Below are positions 24,571 to 34,738 of a stretch of DNA of 64,000 bases, piece after piece; positions within the stretch are counted from its first letter, which is position 1, and each line of letters starts with the position of its first letter. The position numbers and the translations under genes are program-made. The DNA is from CAZEAB01 sp964552945. Lineage in GTDB: Archaea > Nanobdellota > Nanobdellia > Woesearchaeales > GW2011-AR9. The DNA lies in the NCBI GenBank assembly GCA_964552945.1, contig CAZKIP010000002.1, forward strand, positions 62,001 through 126,000. Direction: 5' to 3'. The notes under the pieces are model-generated. The model did no database searches, was not told where the DNA came from, and saw only the letters and a list, made by a program, of their open reading frames with translations.

Positions 24571-25834
24571 AAAGTTCAACCTTGAATGTTTCATTTATTT
24601 TTTCAATCAATTCTTTTTTTATTTCATCTATTTTAATTTTTTCAAGTTTAGAAGTGAAATCATCAATCTTTTCATTATAAGAATTCAATTTTCTTTCTGC
24701 CAAATGAATTGTTTCCTCTTGCTCCTTTATTGTTGATGAAATTTTATTAAGACTTATCTCTTTTTGTAAATCTTCTAATTTTTTATTTATTTCATTAATT
24801 TTGGATGAAAATTCTTCAAAGAACTCTCCTTCACTTTTTTTGATTAAATCTAAATACTTTGTTTTTAATTTGTCATCAAAAGACAATTTATTTCCTTCTA
24901 ATGATTTCTTTAATCCTGTTAGAATTTCTTTAATCTTGAACTCAGAATCTTCTTTAAATGAGATAATTGAATTTTCTAAATATTTTTTTACAAGTTTATC
25001 ATCCAAGGAAATTCTTTCATACTTCCGGAGTGGTTTGCTAAGTTTAGAGAAATATTCGTGAATTTCATCTTCCATTTTTTTAATTTCACTTTGTAATTCA
25101 TTCTCTTTGTCATTTAGTTTTGATAATTCTATACTTTCATCACTGCTCTTTAATTTTTCAAGTTCGCTTTTTTCTTTCTCTAAACTTTCTTTTACCTTTT
25201 CAACTCTCTTACTACTCTCATTTAATTTATCTGTAAAATCTTTCTTCTTACTAATTTCATCATTTAACTCTTTAATTTTTTCTTTAATTTTTTTAATCTC
25301 TTCAATATTTTTATCTTTAATATTAGAATTAAACTTTTTACTTAGGTTGTTTAGCTCTTTAAGTAAGTTAAAAATTTCTTGAACTGCATCAAAGAAAAGA
25401 TGTTGTGATGCTTGGTAACTTTTTGCAGTTCTTTTTGCTAATAAATCTAACTCTTTATCTAAATGAGTATTGAAGTCGATAATTATTTGAAATTTTGGTA
25501 GAGAATTAAATTCCTCCTTTGAAGGATGTTCTATTCTGTTGGTAAAATTAATTATTTCTTGTCCATATTTATTTTTGTGACCTATCACAATATTTTGAAC
25601 TCTTCCTTCAACTTGTTGTTTTTCTTTCTCAGAAATTTCTTTTTCTTTTAGCTGTTCTACTTTTTCATTTAGGTTTTCTAGAATTTTTTCAATTTTTTCT
25701 AAGTATTCTTGCATGAACTTGTTGAGATCAATTTTAGAAACTTTTTCTGAGAACCATTTTTCTAGATTTTCTAGATTGATTGTTTCTACTACTGGTTCTT
25801 CTTTTTTGAATAGACTTTTAATTAGTTTGAACAT
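24557..25834 (-). CDS. Coiled-coil protein, 425 aa
   Basis: Almost entirely Lys/Glu/Leu/Ile heptad-like sequence (residues ~20-110 and 150-420), with a short less regular stretch at ~110-150. No ATPase motif or membrane segment. A structural or scaffold role is likely; specific function unknown. Confidence 0.7.
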   Translation of the reverse strand: MFKLIKSLFKKEEPVVETINLENLEKWFSEKVSKIDLNKFMQEYLEKIEKILENLNEKVEQLKEKEISEKEKQQVEGRVQNIVIGHKNKYGQEIINFTNRIEHPSKEEFNSLPKFQIIIDFNTHLDKELDLLAKRTAKSYQASQHLFFDAVQEIFNLLKELNNLSKKFNSNIKDKNIEEIKKIKEKIKELNDEISKKKDFTDKLNESSKRVEKVKESLEKEKSELEKLKSSDESIELSKLNDKENELQSEIKKMEDEIHEYFSKLSKPLRKYERISLDDKLVKKYLENSIISFKEDSEFKIKEILTGLKKSLEGNKLSFDDKLKTKYLDLIKKSEGEFFEEFSSKINEINKKLEDLQKEISLNKISSTIKEQEETIHLAERKLNSYNEKIDDFTSKLEKIKIDEIKKELIEKINETFKVELSISS

Positions 25835-25953
25835 TTTGCTTACTTATCTATATTATTTTAAATAATTTGTGGGAGTATTGTTCCTTTCATATTGGGAAAA
25901 CTATATAAACTCATACAATATCCTTTTTTAAAAAAACTTTGAGGTGTTTAATT

Positions 25954-26904
25954 ATGAAAAAAGTTATGTTAATTGTTATTTCTTTGATAGCATTAATGTT
26001 TGTGCTAGCAGGATGTGGGAAAGCGATTGCTGGTCAAGCAATCCATGTTGATGATTCATGCTGGCAGGATTTTAGTAGTGCTGTAAATAGATGTATGGAT
26101 CCTTCCGACATCCCTACTTGTTTAGATGAAGGTTTTATGGCACTTTGGGATTCTCAAGACATGGAATGTCAAGAAACTGCGAATGACATTTACAACTGTT
26201 TTGCTGATGTAATGCAATTTGATCCTTATTCTAGCCAATACTCTTCTGCTGTAGAAATTCTTCCCGAACTTTTGCAGAAATGTCCGGCTACTGAGGATGA
26301 GTTAGCTCGTGCGAAAGAACTGAGGTATATATATAGTGATCTTGGAGAAGATATGCCTCCGGAAACTTATGATAATCAAGATGACATTTTTTCATGTATT
26401 CAAGATGTTAGATCTTATTGCGAAGGCGGTAATGAAATGACTGAATTGTTGACTTGTGATGGTGATAAGATTAAGGATCCTATGATGCCTGATGGCTTTA
26501 ATTGTGTGGCCGAAGGAGCGGGTCCATGTAATACCAGAGATTGTTCTGAGATTGATTGGATCTCTTGTGAAGATTACGAAAAGATTTGGGGTACAACTGA
26601 GTATGGAACCTGTGACTGGGATTCGGTTGTTGTAGACCCTTACATCCCTCCTTATCCTGGTGAAAATGAGAGTGATGACGTGCCAAGGAATGATAGAGGA
26701 GATGATGTAACTATTCCACCTACTCCATCTACACCACCGCCGGCTATTAATAAGAGTAATGCTTCACCTGCACCTACACCGGTACCTTCCACGTCGCCAG
26801 TTGCTAGTAATGTTTTACCACCGCCACCTCTGCCTGGTCCAATTCCCCCTGCACCGGCAGTCAACGCAACTAACACAACAGGGAACGCAAGCAATAGTTC
26901 CTAA
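25954..26904 (+). CDS. Lipoprotein with Pro/Thr-rich C-terminal tail
   Basis: 316 aa from ATG 25954, preceded by GAGGTG. Lipobox MFVLAGCGKA. Middle region rich in Cys and acidic residues (many spaced cysteines from CWQDFS to CEDYEK, probably disulfides). The last ~90 residues are a Pro/Ser/Thr/Asn stalk (PPTPSTPPP, PAPTPVPSTSP), a likely glycosylated spacer. Surface protein of unknown function. Confidence 0.72.
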   Translation: MKKVMLIVISLIALMFVLAGCGKAIAGQAIHVDDSCWQDFSSAVNRCMDPSDIPTCLDEGFMALWDSQDMECQETANDIYNCFADVMQFDPYSSQYSSAVEILPELLQKCPATEDELARAKELRYIYSDLGEDMPPETYDNQDDIFSCIQDVRSYCEGGNEMTELLTCDGDKIKDPMMPDGFNCVAEGAGPCNTRDCSEIDWISCEDYEKIWGTTEYGTCDWDSVVVDPYIPPYPGENESDDVPRNDRGDDVTIPPTPSTPPPAINKSNASPAPTPVPSTSPVASNVLPPPPLPGPIPPAPAVNATNTTGNASNSS

Positions 26905-26940
26905 ACTTTTTTTTCTTTTTTTTTAATATTCTTTTTTTCT
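26905..26940 (+). terminator. T-rich tract
   Basis: Several T7-T9 runs between the lipoprotein gene and the MetRS promoter. Confidence 0.45.
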
Positions 26941-26988
26941 TAATTTTAAACACAACTTTTTTATAACCCAATACTTCTCCACAACCTT

Positions 26989-29058
26989 ATGACTAAAACA
27001 GTAGTAACAGCAGCTCTCCCGTACGCAAATGGCTACCTCCACATAGGTCACCTGCTAGAATACTTGCAAGCAGATATCTTCACCAGATTTCTTAAACTAA
27101 TTGGGGAAGAAGCACTTTACATCTGTGCTGCAGATATGCATGGAACTCCAGTTGAAGTAAATGCACTCAAAGCTGGAAAAAAGCCAGAAGAGTTTGCCAA
27201 ATTCTTCCTTAAAGAACAAAAGAAGGACTTCGAATCATTCCTAATAAAATTTGATAATTATTACAAAACACATTCTGAAGAAAATAAAGAATTAGCTTTA
27301 CATTTCTTCAACGAATTAAAGAAAAAGGATTTAATTTATACCAAAGAATCTGAACAAATGTATGATGAGAAAGAGAAAAGATTTCTTCCAGATAGATTCA
27401 TCAAAGGAAACTGTCCAAAATGTAAAGCGGAAGATCAATATGGAGACATTTGTGAAAAATGTGGAAGCACTTATTCCCCAGAAGATTTAATTGATCCTTA
27501 TTCAACTGTAAGTAATTCTAAACCTATAATGAAAAAAACAACCCATTATTATTTCAAATTAAGCAAGTTATCAAAAGATTTAGAAAAATGGCTAAACAAC
27601 CCTAAATCTGGAATCCAGAGAGAAATTAAAAACTGGTTAAACAATTGGATTAAAGAAGGTTTGAGAGATTGGTGTATCTCCAGAGACGAACCTTACTTTG
27701 GTTTTGAAATTCCTAATTCAAAGAAAGAAACAGGGGCGAAGAAATTCTTCTATGTTTGGTTGGATGCGCCTATTGGCTACATTTCTTCCACAAAAAATTA
27801 TTGCGACAAAAAGAAATGTAACTGGGAAGATTATTGGTATAAAGGGAATGTACACCATATTATCGGTAAGGACATCGTTTATTTTCACTACTTATTTTGG
27901 CCAGCGATGCTTAAATCAGTTGGGATCCCAATCCCAAAAATGACCACTCATGGTTTCATAACAGTTAATGGAGAAAAAATGAGTAAAAGTCGAGGAACTT
28001 TTTTTACAATTGCTGATTTTAGAAAACTCTATCATCCGGAATCACTAAGATTTTTCTATGCTTCCCACATTGATAGAAAGGTTGTTGATATTGACTTAAA
28101 TCTTAAAGATTTTCAAGCAGTAACAAACAATGTTTTAATGGGAAATTTAGGTAATTATTGTTACAGAACTTTTACTTTTGCTGAAAAGAATTATGGTGAA
28201 ATAAAAGAAGTTGCCGAAGAGAAAAAGTTGACTAAGGAAATCAATTCACTTCTTAAAGAAATAAAACAAGATTATCAAGAACAGAATTTCAAAAAGGCTG
28301 TAAAGAACATTCTTAAAATTTCAGATTTAGGCAATTCATATTTCCAAAATTCAGAACCATGGAAGGATAAAGAAAAAAAGCAAGCAATTGTTGGTTATTG
28401 TATTAATTTAGCAAGGAATTTAGCAATCATTTCGTCTCCTATTCTTCCTGAATTTTCTGACAAAGTTTATTCTGCTTTGGGAGAGAAAAAACTATCTTGG
28501 GAGGACATCTCATTTGAATGGAAAGGTGAGATCAAAAAACCCGAGATGTTGGTTGAGAAAATTGATGTTGAGAAAAATGAAACTCCTGAAGAAGAAACCT
28601 TCCCTTTATCTATGAAAGTGGGGAAAATTCTTGAAATTAAAGATCATCCAAATGCCGACTCCCTTTATTTATTCAAAGTTGATTTTGCTGATGAAAAAAG
28701 GCAAGTTGTAGCTGGATTAAAGAAATACTTTAAACCGGAAGATTTACTTAATAAAAAAACAGCTTTTTGTATGAATCTTAAAAAGGCAAAATTGAGGGGA
28801 GAACTTAGTGAAGCCATGATTCTTGTAGCAGATGATGAGAAAAACCTTTCTTTACTAGATATTGGTGATGCTGAACCTGGAACTCCTGTTGAATTCTCTG
28901 GATTGAAAGGCGTAGAAAAGGAAGTTTCTTATGGAGATTTTCAAAAGATTAAAATGGTTGTAAAAGGCAAGGGAATTATTTATGAAGGAAAAAAATTACT
29001 TTGTAAAGAAAAACCAGTAACTACTTCTGGTGTTAAAGAAGGTGCCTATATTTGTTAA
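26989..29058 (+). CDS. metG: Methionyl-tRNA synthetase with C-terminal tRNA-binding OB domain
   Basis: Charges tRNA-Met. 689 aa. HIGH at 18-21, zinc knuckle CPKCKAEDQYGDICEKCGS, KMSKS at 330-334. The C-terminal ~150 residues are an Arc1p/EMAPII-type OB fold (MKVGKILEIKDHPNADSLY ... LKKAKLRGELSEAMILV). TATA TTTTTTATAACC lies 26 nt before the ATG. Confidence 0.97.
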   Translation: MTKTVVTAALPYANGYLHIGHLLEYLQADIFTRFLKLIGEEALYICAADMHGTPVEVNALKAGKKPEEFAKFFLKEQKKDFESFLIKFDNYYKTHSEENKELALHFFNELKKKDLIYTKESEQMYDEKEKRFLPDRFIKGNCPKCKAEDQYGDICEKCGSTYSPEDLIDPYSTVSNSKPIMKKTTHYYFKLSKLSKDLEKWLNNPKSGIQREIKNWLNNWIKEGLRDWCISRDEPYFGFEIPNSKKETGAKKFFYVWLDAPIGYISSTKNYCDKKKCNWEDYWYKGNVHHIIGKDIVYFHYLFWPAMLKSVGIPIPKMTTHGFITVNGEKMSKSRGTFFTIADFRKLYHPESLRFFYASHIDRKVVDIDLNLKDFQAVTNNVLMGNLGNYCYRTFTFAEKNYGEIKEVAEEKKLTKEINSLLKEIKQDYQEQNFKKAVKNILKISDLGNSYFQNSEPWKDKEKKQAIVGYCINLARNLAIISSPILPEFSDKVYSALGEKKLSWEDISFEWKGEIKKPEMLVEKIDVEKNETPEEETFPLSMKVGKILEIKDHPNADSLYLFKVDFADEKRQVVAGLKKYFKPEDLLNKKTAFCMNLKKAKLRGELSEAMILVADDEKNLSLLDIGDAEPGTPVEFSGLKGVEKEVSYGDFQKIKMVVKGKGIIYEGKKLLCKEKPVTTSGVKEGAYIC

Positions 29059-29092
29059 TTCTGCCTCATATTCTTTTATAAATAAACAACAA

Positions 29093-29105
29093 GCTTTATA
29101 TACTG
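29093..29105 (+). promoter_or_regulatory. TATA box for the 29132-37681 gene cluster
   Basis: GCTTTATATACTG, about 33 nt before ATG 29132; a second candidate, TTTTATAAATAAAC, lies at 29074-29087. Confidence 0.5.
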
Positions 29106-29131
29106 AACTTCTTTTCTAAAAGACCATTAAG

Positions 29132-31441
29132 ATGAACAAAAAAAGGGAGATGGTACCAGTTAATAGAACATTCTTTAGAGATTCAAAGAAAGGACAGGTT
29201 GTCATCTTCATTATTATCGGAATTTTACTTCTATTTACATTCGGAACAATCCTTTTTATAACAACAACTTCGGTGGAAGATCAGATTGATGCTGAAGGAG
29301 ATCCAATTATTTCTTCCGTACCTACAGATTTCGAACCTATTCAATCTTATACTGAATTTTGCTTAGAAAAAGTTAGTGAAGATGCCTTGAAAATCCTGGG
29401 TGACCAAGGAGGATATATTTATCCAGATTTGGTAGGTAAATTTTCTGAAGTAGACCCAACCAATTCTGTTGGTATTTTACTTGAACCAACAAAAATACCT
29501 TACTGGCATTACAACAAAAATCCTAATGAAGCAGATGTTGTGACCTTTTCATCTTTGCAACCACCTTTAAGTTCAGATGATGGTGAGTTGAGTATTGAAT
29601 CACAATTGGAACGTTACTTAGAAGAAAACCTTGATGGATGTTTATTTGATTATAGCTCATTTGAAAAAGAAGGATTCACAATTGTCCAAGGAGATAAAGA
29701 GATGGAAGTTAAGGTGATTGATGATGGGGTAAACTTTTTACTTAAAATGAAGTTAGATTCTAAAAAAGGAGATGCAGAAAATGTCATGGAGAAATTTTTT
29801 GTAAAAATACCTCTTAAACTGCATGATTATTATGACTTAGCTGAAAATATTGTTTTAACTGAAAGAAATTTAACCTTTTTGGAAAGGCAAGGATTGGAAG
29901 CGCTTCATATGTATTCGGGAGTTAATGTAAACAAATTGCCACCAGTGAGCCAAATCAGATTTGATGCAGTTCCCAGAGCAACATGGGTCGTTCCTGACGT
30001 TAAAAAGAAAACTGAGGAACTTCTTCAAGCAAATGTTCCAATGCTTCGATTATTAGGAACAAGCAATTTCTACAGATATCAATATCCAACTTCTAAACTT
30101 AGCGATTTATATCAACAGAACTATGACAATTCGTTATTATTACTTGATGGAGTTGATGGTTTAGATGTTAACTTTGATTATTTTGGTTGGCCATCTTATT
30201 TTAATATAAATAGTGATGGCGATGTAATTAAACCAAGTGTAATGACTGCCAGTTATGATTTATTTAGAATGTCCATGCAGCAATACTACAATGTTTATGA
30301 CATTAGTTATCCTGTTATGGTTACTATTGTAGATGATGATGCTTTTGATGGTAAAGGTTACAAATTTGTGTTTGCAATGGAAAGTAATATTAGAAACAAT
30401 GCGCCTGCAGAAAATGATCAATTCGTTCCAACTATATTGATTAATAATGAACCTTCTTTATTTTGTAATCCTACTCAGAGAAACACTGAACTTATCAAAA
30501 CAATTGTTGTAGATGGTGAAACAGGCGATCCTTTGGAGAAAGTAAAAATTGGTTTTTCCATTCCTGGTCACGATGAATGTACTATTGGAGAAACTAACAG
30601 AAAAGGTTCATTAGAAACAAAATATCCTTCTGCATATGGTGGAGTTGTTGATTTTGTAAAAACGGATTATTTGGTGAATTATTACCCTGTTGACACTGCA
30701 AGATTTAATGAAAAGAAGGGGATTATTGGATATGCCACAGCAGATTTAACTCCTGGAATTACAGATAAAGTTGTTAAATTGTATAAGAAGAAACCAATTA
30801 AAGTTTCCATTAAGAAAAAATTGATTGAGAAATGTATTGATAACAAATGTTATGCTGGAGGACCTTTCCCCGTTACAGGGGCATTAGTTTATAGTGCTAA
30901 ACCTGCTTTGTTAGAGAAAACACATAGTTGGGCCATGACTGGTACCACTGCTACTTTATCTGACTCAGAAGATGCTATTGTCATTTTAAACAGAGTAAGG
31001 GGTCTTGATGCTGGTGTCACAAATGATGATTTCAGAGCAACTATAAGTGTTAAAGGAGATTCTTCTCAAGAAGTATTGTTGGTTCCGGGAGTTTATGAAG
31101 TGACAGGATTCTTGACTTTAAACGATTTGGTTTCAATCCCTGATGATGAAAGATGTGATGATAGTTTGCTTGAAAATTGCTTTACTATCGCAGGAGAAGA
31201 CATTGAAGGATTTTTAGGTGGGTTAATTGAATGGAATACTCCAAAAACATATTTTACGATTACACCGGAAGAATTATATGGTTCTTCTGAATTAAAATTT
31301 TATCTTCCTTCGGTTAATATTTTAAACGTTCCATTCAAGGAACATGTGAGGGTGATGGAAGATTTACAAGTATCAAGTGGTCTTCCTGAAGTCACAAGAA
31401 GAGATGAAGTAAGAAATAGTTTACAACCTTCATTTAGTTGA
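29132..31441 (+). CDS. Large exported protein with pilin-like N-terminal anchor, 769 aa
   Basis: The N-terminus SKKGQVVIFIIIGILLLF is a KGQ-plus-hydrophobic segment like archaeal type IV pilin signals or single anchors. The ectodomain has conserved-looking Cys (FCLEK ... LDGCLFD) and later a carboxypeptidase-regulatory-like beta-sandwich (TIVVDGETGDPLEKVKI). The first ~250 residues share layout with the protein at 37713-38507 (FCLEKVSEDA / NCMKKQAIRG, QGGYI / QGGRI), so they are probably paralogues. First gene of a six-gene exported-protein cluster. Confidence 0.72.
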   Translation: MNKKREMVPVNRTFFRDSKKGQVVIFIIIGILLLFTFGTILFITTTSVEDQIDAEGDPIISSVPTDFEPIQSYTEFCLEKVSEDALKILGDQGGYIYPDLVGKFSEVDPTNSVGILLEPTKIPYWHYNKNPNEADVVTFSSLQPPLSSDDGELSIESQLERYLEENLDGCLFDYSSFEKEGFTIVQGDKEMEVKVIDDGVNFLLKMKLDSKKGDAENVMEKFFVKIPLKLHDYYDLAENIVLTERNLTFLERQGLEALHMYSGVNVNKLPPVSQIRFDAVPRATWVVPDVKKKTEELLQANVPMLRLLGTSNFYRYQYPTSKLSDLYQQNYDNSLLLLDGVDGLDVNFDYFGWPSYFNINSDGDVIKPSVMTASYDLFRMSMQQYYNVYDISYPVMVTIVDDDAFDGKGYKFVFAMESNIRNNAPAENDQFVPTILINNEPSLFCNPTQRNTELIKTIVVDGETGDPLEKVKIGFSIPGHDECTIGETNRKGSLETKYPSAYGGVVDFVKTDYLVNYYPVDTARFNEKKGIIGYATADLTPGITDKVVKLYKKKPIKVSIKKKLIEKCIDNKCYAGGPFPVTGALVYSAKPALLEKTHSWAMTGTTATLSDSEDAIVILNRVRGLDAGVTNDDFRATISVKGDSSQEVLLVPGVYEVTGFLTLNDLVSIPDDERCDDSLLENCFTIAGEDIEGFLGGLIEWNTPKTYFTITPEELYGSSELKFYLPSVNILNVPFKEHVRVMEDLQVSSGLPEVTRRDEVRNSLQPSFS

Positions 31442-31456
31442 AGTTAAAAAGAGAAG

Positions 31457-34400
31457 ATGGGTAAGAAAAACTTTGCAAGTTTGTTCATGATTCTTTTAGT
31501 GATAGCTCTTCCTTTTTCAAGTGCAAGTGCTATGGCTGCATCTGTTTCTGTGACAAAGAATTCTGGTTCAGATGGAATAGAAGATTATATCAATGGTAAT
31601 GGAGATACATGGACCGTTGAGGCAACTTTAACAGGAACTGATAAAAACGTTGATCCGGCATCTGTGTCTCTAGTTTTGGGAGGTAATAAAGAACCTTTCA
31701 ATGCTTGTACTTCAACTCCTTCAGGTGTTGTTTGTACTTACTCAAGTCCTTTACCTAACGGAGTTAGTGAGGGTAGTTATGAATTCAAAGTAATTTATGA
31801 TTATTTTGACCAAGAAAATAAACCTCAAGAAATTTCCTCTGTACCAAGGTTGATTATTTCCGATGGTTCCGCTCCACTAATATTTTTCAAGAAAGGTGAT
31901 GTCTTCCAGAGTAAGGATAAGCAAATTATTATTGATTTTGCTATAACTGATAAAGTAATTTCAAAAGATCTTGCAGTTGGTTTGAAAGAAGTGAGAATTG
32001 TTGATGGAAATAATAAACTAATTGAATCCATCTCTGACTTTAAAGGAAAAGAGATTTCATTTAATTATATCAAAGATGGAAAAACCGGAGGTAAGTTACC
32101 TCATTCTTTCACCGGTGAAGGGAATCAAATTTTGAAAGTTGTTGCTGTTGACAGGTTTGGTAATACAAGAACCAGTTCTCCAGTAAATTTATTTGTAGAT
32201 TTTGTTGCACCTATTGTTAAAGACGCTAATTTCACCGACATTGGAAAATTTATTGGAACAATTCCATTAGATACTAGTTTGGATGTTTTCTTTGTTGAGT
32301 CTGGATTTTTAAATCCTGAAAGTGTTACTATCTCTTCACCGCAAGCTAATTTAGATAAAACTAGTCCCGACAAATGTGTGAAACCAAATCCTAAAGAGGA
32401 AGATTTATGGCAATGTACTTGGTTCAATGTTGAAGTAAAACCACAAGATAAAATAGTTCTTACAATAAATGTTGAAGATGGTAAAGAAAATAAAGTTGAG
32501 AAAGTAATTACAAAAACCTTGGTTAAGGATAGTACTCCTCCAACTGTTGAATTTTTTGGAACTGAGCAACTTTATGAAGATTTTAGTTATATCTCCTCAC
32601 AAAATTTCCAGAACAAAATTTTTGCTGTTATAAATGAGCAAGGTGGGGGGATCGATGTTGATACTGGAATAACTGCAAACTTACTTGAACTTAGTAGTGG
32701 AAAAAATAAGAAACCTAACAAATGTTCTTCAATTCCAGAGAGTAGTTCAATTGTTTGTGAATGGAATGTTGGCAAACCGGTAAGCTCCGACTCAGTTAGA
32801 ATTAATCTAGATCGTTTAGAAGATAAGGCAGGTAATTTGGGAGAGCTAAGACAGGTTGATATTAAGGTTGACGGAGTTAAGCCTATTGTTAAGGAGGTGG
32901 GACTTTATGCTTTAGATGGTGCTGCTCAAAGAGATTATTTTCAAAGTGGTGACAAAGTAGCTGTTTTCTTGGTAGTTGAGGAAGCTTCAGGATTAAAAGT
33001 ATTAGTTGACTTGAATGAAATTGTTAACAATCCTGAATTAAAATACCCTGCTGAAAAATTGATTGATGGGTGGTTAATGTTTACAGAAGAAGATTGTAAA
33101 TTGGATGGAACCGATTGGTTATGCGCCTTAAAATTTGAAGAATTGAGAAGTGGTCCTGCATCTGGGGTGGATATGGAAATAAAAGTTTTTGATACTGCTG
33201 GAAATTTAGCTGAAGAATTTCCTGACACTAACAACATTACCAATTTAGTTGATGAAGGTGATGGGAGTTATAGTTTTGACATTTTAGAATTGAAAGATGA
33301 AAAGAATCCTGATTACTGGGAATCAAAACCAACCACAGCTTCAGGTTTCATTAATGTAGATAATACCAATTTAATTAGTGCTAGAATAACTGCAAATTTA
33401 AAATTGAGTTCTAAAGGCTCTGCCATTGCTAGAGATATAACTGCCACCTGCGCTCCAGATAAAGATGGTGACCCCAAGTTGAGTAGGGTTCTTGTTTATG
33501 GGGGAAGTTCTAACTCTATCGGTACAGCTAGTCCTCGTTTAGTTCTTGAGTTTGAACCTTTTGATGGAAGGGAAGAATTTTCATCTCAAATTGATGCTGA
33601 GGAGGAAATAAAATTAAAATATAAATGTCAGTTACAAATCTTATCTCAAGTTGATGAAAAAGCAATAGGTAATGCTGAAGTAGAAGAAGTTGAGATAACT
33701 GTTCCTTTTGGTTTTACTACTTTAGGTGGTAATCAAGAGAACATAGATAATAAAACTCAAGAAGCAAGAAATTCAGCTTTTACTGACATGGCTTTGGTAG
33801 TCAAGGATATCAACAATGTTATGGAAACAATCCAGTTATGGTCTGCTATTATTATCAAACCATTAAATTTACTTGTGAAGATTATTGATGGGATTAAGAT
33901 AGGGATGCAAGCTGGACAAGATTATCCTCCTACATATGCTATTTTAACTGGTGCATGTATTAAGTCAAGTGCTGGTCAGAAAGTTGCTCAGGAGAATATT
34001 GATTGGTTAACCGTGCCCTCACAACTTTTATCCTGTAACCCGAGTGGGTTGAGTACCCTTGGTTTGGATGGGTATGCACAATGGCAACAAACTGTTTTGG
34101 ATGCTTACAATACATGGGTGAATTCTTGGTTTAACAACATAAATGCAAAAAAACCTAGTGGGTTGGCTAAAGTTACTAGTTTTGCTGGTTACACTCCGAG
34201 ACATGTTAAATCATTGAGAGATAATATCTTAATTTCTACCATTGGTATATGTCTTCCAGGAATAGTTGAAAATTTAGATAGATTAGGTCAAGCTCAATGT
34301 CGTTACATTTATTGCTTAGAAAATGAAGTTCCTCAAGGAATTCCTGTAGATACTTGTGAGCAGATGAAATCTCAATTAATTTGTAAGTATGTCTTAGGTC

Positions 34401-34738
34401 AGGTTGTGGGTTCAATGCCAGTTTTCACGCAACTAGATTTAATTGGTAAAACTCTAAAGAGTATGGTTACAGATCCTTTATCATTCATTGTAAATGGGTT
34501 AGGTTATCTTTGTACATCTACATGTCCAACAAGTACAGCTGCATCGGGAGGATGTTCCATCCTAACCTTGGTCACAACTTTCTTTGACCAATGGAGTTCT
34601 ATTACTAGTGCTTTAGATAGATTAGAAACTACGGATGACGATTTCTGTAGTAGGATTGATCCAGATGAGGATGAAAAGGAAGATGATAAAAAGGAAGACA
34701 AGGCTGATGATAAAGAAGAGGATACAGATGCGACATAA
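31457..34738 (+). CDS. Large secreted protein with Ig-like repeats, 1093 aa
   Basis: Signal peptide ending SSASAMAA. Repeated Ig-like beta-sandwich modules over ~25-480, each ending in an ED..GN or DR.GN-type turn followed by a V-D-..-P-I/T-V strand (VDRFGNTRTSS, LEDKAGNLGELR, VDGVKPIVKE). Around 750-830 is a hydrophobic/amphipathic region (ETIQLWSAIIIKPLNLLV), then a Cys-rich domain (~850-1065) and an acidic Asp/Glu/Lys tail. Probably a cell-surface scaffold. Overlaps the next gene by 11 bp. Confidence 0.72.
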   Translation: MGKKNFASLFMILLVIALPFSSASAMAASVSVTKNSGSDGIEDYINGNGDTWTVEATLTGTDKNVDPASVSLVLGGNKEPFNACTSTPSGVVCTYSSPLPNGVSEGSYEFKVIYDYFDQENKPQEISSVPRLIISDGSAPLIFFKKGDVFQSKDKQIIIDFAITDKVISKDLAVGLKEVRIVDGNNKLIESISDFKGKEISFNYIKDGKTGGKLPHSFTGEGNQILKVVAVDRFGNTRTSSPVNLFVDFVAPIVKDANFTDIGKFIGTIPLDTSLDVFFVESGFLNPESVTISSPQANLDKTSPDKCVKPNPKEEDLWQCTWFNVEVKPQDKIVLTINVEDGKENKVEKVITKTLVKDSTPPTVEFFGTEQLYEDFSYISSQNFQNKIFAVINEQGGGIDVDTGITANLLELSSGKNKKPNKCSSIPESSSIVCEWNVGKPVSSDSVRINLDRLEDKAGNLGELRQVDIKVDGVKPIVKEVGLYALDGAAQRDYFQSGDKVAVFLVVEEASGLKVLVDLNEIVNNPELKYPAEKLIDGWLMFTEEDCKLDGTDWLCALKFEELRSGPASGVDMEIKVFDTAGNLAEEFPDTNNITNLVDEGDGSYSFDILELKDEKNPDYWESKPTTASGFINVDNTNLISARITANLKLSSKGSAIARDITATCAPDKDGDPKLSRVLVYGGSSNSIGTASPRLVLEFEPFDGREEFSSQIDAEEEIKLKYKCQLQILSQVDEKAIGNAEVEEVEITVPFGFTTLGGNQENIDNKTQEARNSAFTDMALVVKDINNVMETIQLWSAIIIKPLNLLVKIIDGIKIGMQAGQDYPPTYAILTGACIKSSAGQKVAQENIDWLTVPSQLLSCNPSGLSTLGLDGYAQWQQTVLDAYNTWVNSWFNNINAKKPSGLAKVTSFAGYTPRHVKSLRDNILISTIGICLPGIVENLDRLGQAQCRYIYCLENEVPQGIPVDTCEQMKSQLICKYVLGQVVGSMPVFTQLDLIGKTLKSMVTDPLSFIVNGLGYLCTSTCPTSTAASGGCSILTLVTTFFDQWSSITSALDRLETTDDDFCSRIDPDEDEKEDDKKEDKADDKEEDTDAT

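Noticed and set aside
25107..25382. Ser/Phe/Leu-rich plus-strand open frame
   Set aside because: Antisense of the Lys/Glu coiled coil; composition is a mirror of that gene.
26652..26894. Gly-rich minus-strand open frame
   Set aside because: Antisense of the Pro/Thr-rich lipoprotein stalk; low complexity, no promoter or ribosome site.
34635..34727. Upstream in-frame extension of the gene at 34728
   Set aside because: It would place 31 Lys/Arg-rich residues before a clean signal peptide and lies inside the previous gene; it is that gene's Asp/Lys-rich tail read in another frame.
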